DNA from: Opitutales bacterium
Lineage (GTDB): Bacteria > Verrucomicrobiota > Verrucomicrobiia > Opitutales > Oceanipulchritudinaceae
NCBI GenBank assembly: GCA_016932335.1
Contig: JAFGCZ010000005.1
Coordinates: 23,440 to 87,439 of the forward strand
Reading direction: 5' to 3'
Length of the DNA: 64,000 nucleotides
A program made the position numbers and the translations under genes. Below the pieces are notes generated by a model, which made no database searches, was not told where the DNA came from, and was given only the letters and a program-made list of their open reading frames with translations. Below, piece by piece: positions 63,915 to 64,000 of this stretch (within the stretch, counting starts at the first letter, position 1; each line of letters starts with the position of its first letter).

Positions 63915-64000
63915 TTACGATGCATAAATAGCTTCGTAATCGATCCCTCGCAGCTTTTTAGATTTCATGGTAGCGACTATATCTGCTGCGCCAATGAAAA
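63915..64000 (-). CDS. 3' end of an unidentified gene (partial)
   Basis: On the minus strand the frame ending at the TAA at 63915-63917 is open to the window edge. It gives about 27 C-terminal residues with ordinary coding composition (I-G-A-A-D-I-V-A-T-M-K-S-K-K-L-R-G-I-D-Y-E). It is too short to identify. It would be convergent with the efflux-operon kinase, with a gap of about 20 bases. Confidence 0.4.
   Translation of the reverse strand, partial: FIGAADIVATMKSKKLRGIDYEAIYAS

Overview
The window is a gene-dense bacterial chromosome segment with no phage, insertion sequence, CRISPR array or plasmid gene. The content suggests a Gram-negative member of the PVC group, most likely Verrucomicrobiota (Opitutia-like). 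Pointers are an OleA/OleB pair, an enlarged signal peptidase I overlapping lepA, NarL/ECF/NodT/Pal envelope genes, an archaeal/eukaryote-type ProS, and weak Shine-Dalgarno sequences. This placement is inference from gene content; no rRNA gene is present to confirm it.

Layout. 1-3818: SppA (5' end missing), a XerC-type recombinase and a convergent dGTPase-family HD hydrolase. 3819-4130: a gap with two direct repeats and a terminator-like hairpin. 4131-8809: a five-gene lipid cluster (CrtI-like FAD oxidoreductase, FabZ-like, FabI-like, OleA, OleB) that lacks OleC and OleD. 8939-14134 (minus): pilT, fabD, lepA, lepB. 14227-16480: dapA, dapB, ruvA. 16488-17649 (minus): ECF sigma factor and probable anti-sigma. 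Then tRNA-Lys(UUU), a NarL-type regulator and a Pal/OmpA lipoprotein. 19575-25380 (minus): tpiA, pgk, gap and a pullulanase-type GH13 enzyme. 25498-26568: mnmA.

26563-35794 (minus) is the most unusual region: nine tightly packed, mostly overlapping genes. In transcription order they encode two response regulators with intact receivers and decayed NtrC-like ATPase domains, a stand-alone MshEN-like protein, a GspE/PilB secretion/pilus ATPase, a JAMM metalloprotease, an E2-like protein, a 62-residue small protein, an E1/ThiF-like activating enzyme and a HEAT-repeat protein. JAB, E2 and E1 together are the parts of a bacterial ubiquitin-like conjugation pathway, here coupled to a secretion ATPase and signalling proteins. 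The small protein and the HEAT protein share a distinctive R-L-x-F-x-P-E-T-G-E-L motif, suggesting that one is modifier and the other target, or that both carry a recognition element for the E1/E2.

35879-54447: obgE, a hybrid histidine kinase, proS, a PAS histidine kinase, then a long minus-strand run (MalY/PatB-type aminotransferase, LptF/G permease, smc, trpD, glmM, unknown protein, CDF transporter, Cdd1-like protein, small FlgM-like protein), a PolB-like exonuclease and tRNA-Arg(CCG). 54521-56872 (minus): lpd, a PF04020-type membrane protein and a small secreted protein. 57118-63895: a six-gene efflux operon (NodT-type outer-membrane factor, MacA-like adaptor, separate MacB-like ATPase and permease) ending in its own OmpR-type regulator and histidine kinase. 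The last 86 bases hold the 3' end of a further minus-strand frame.
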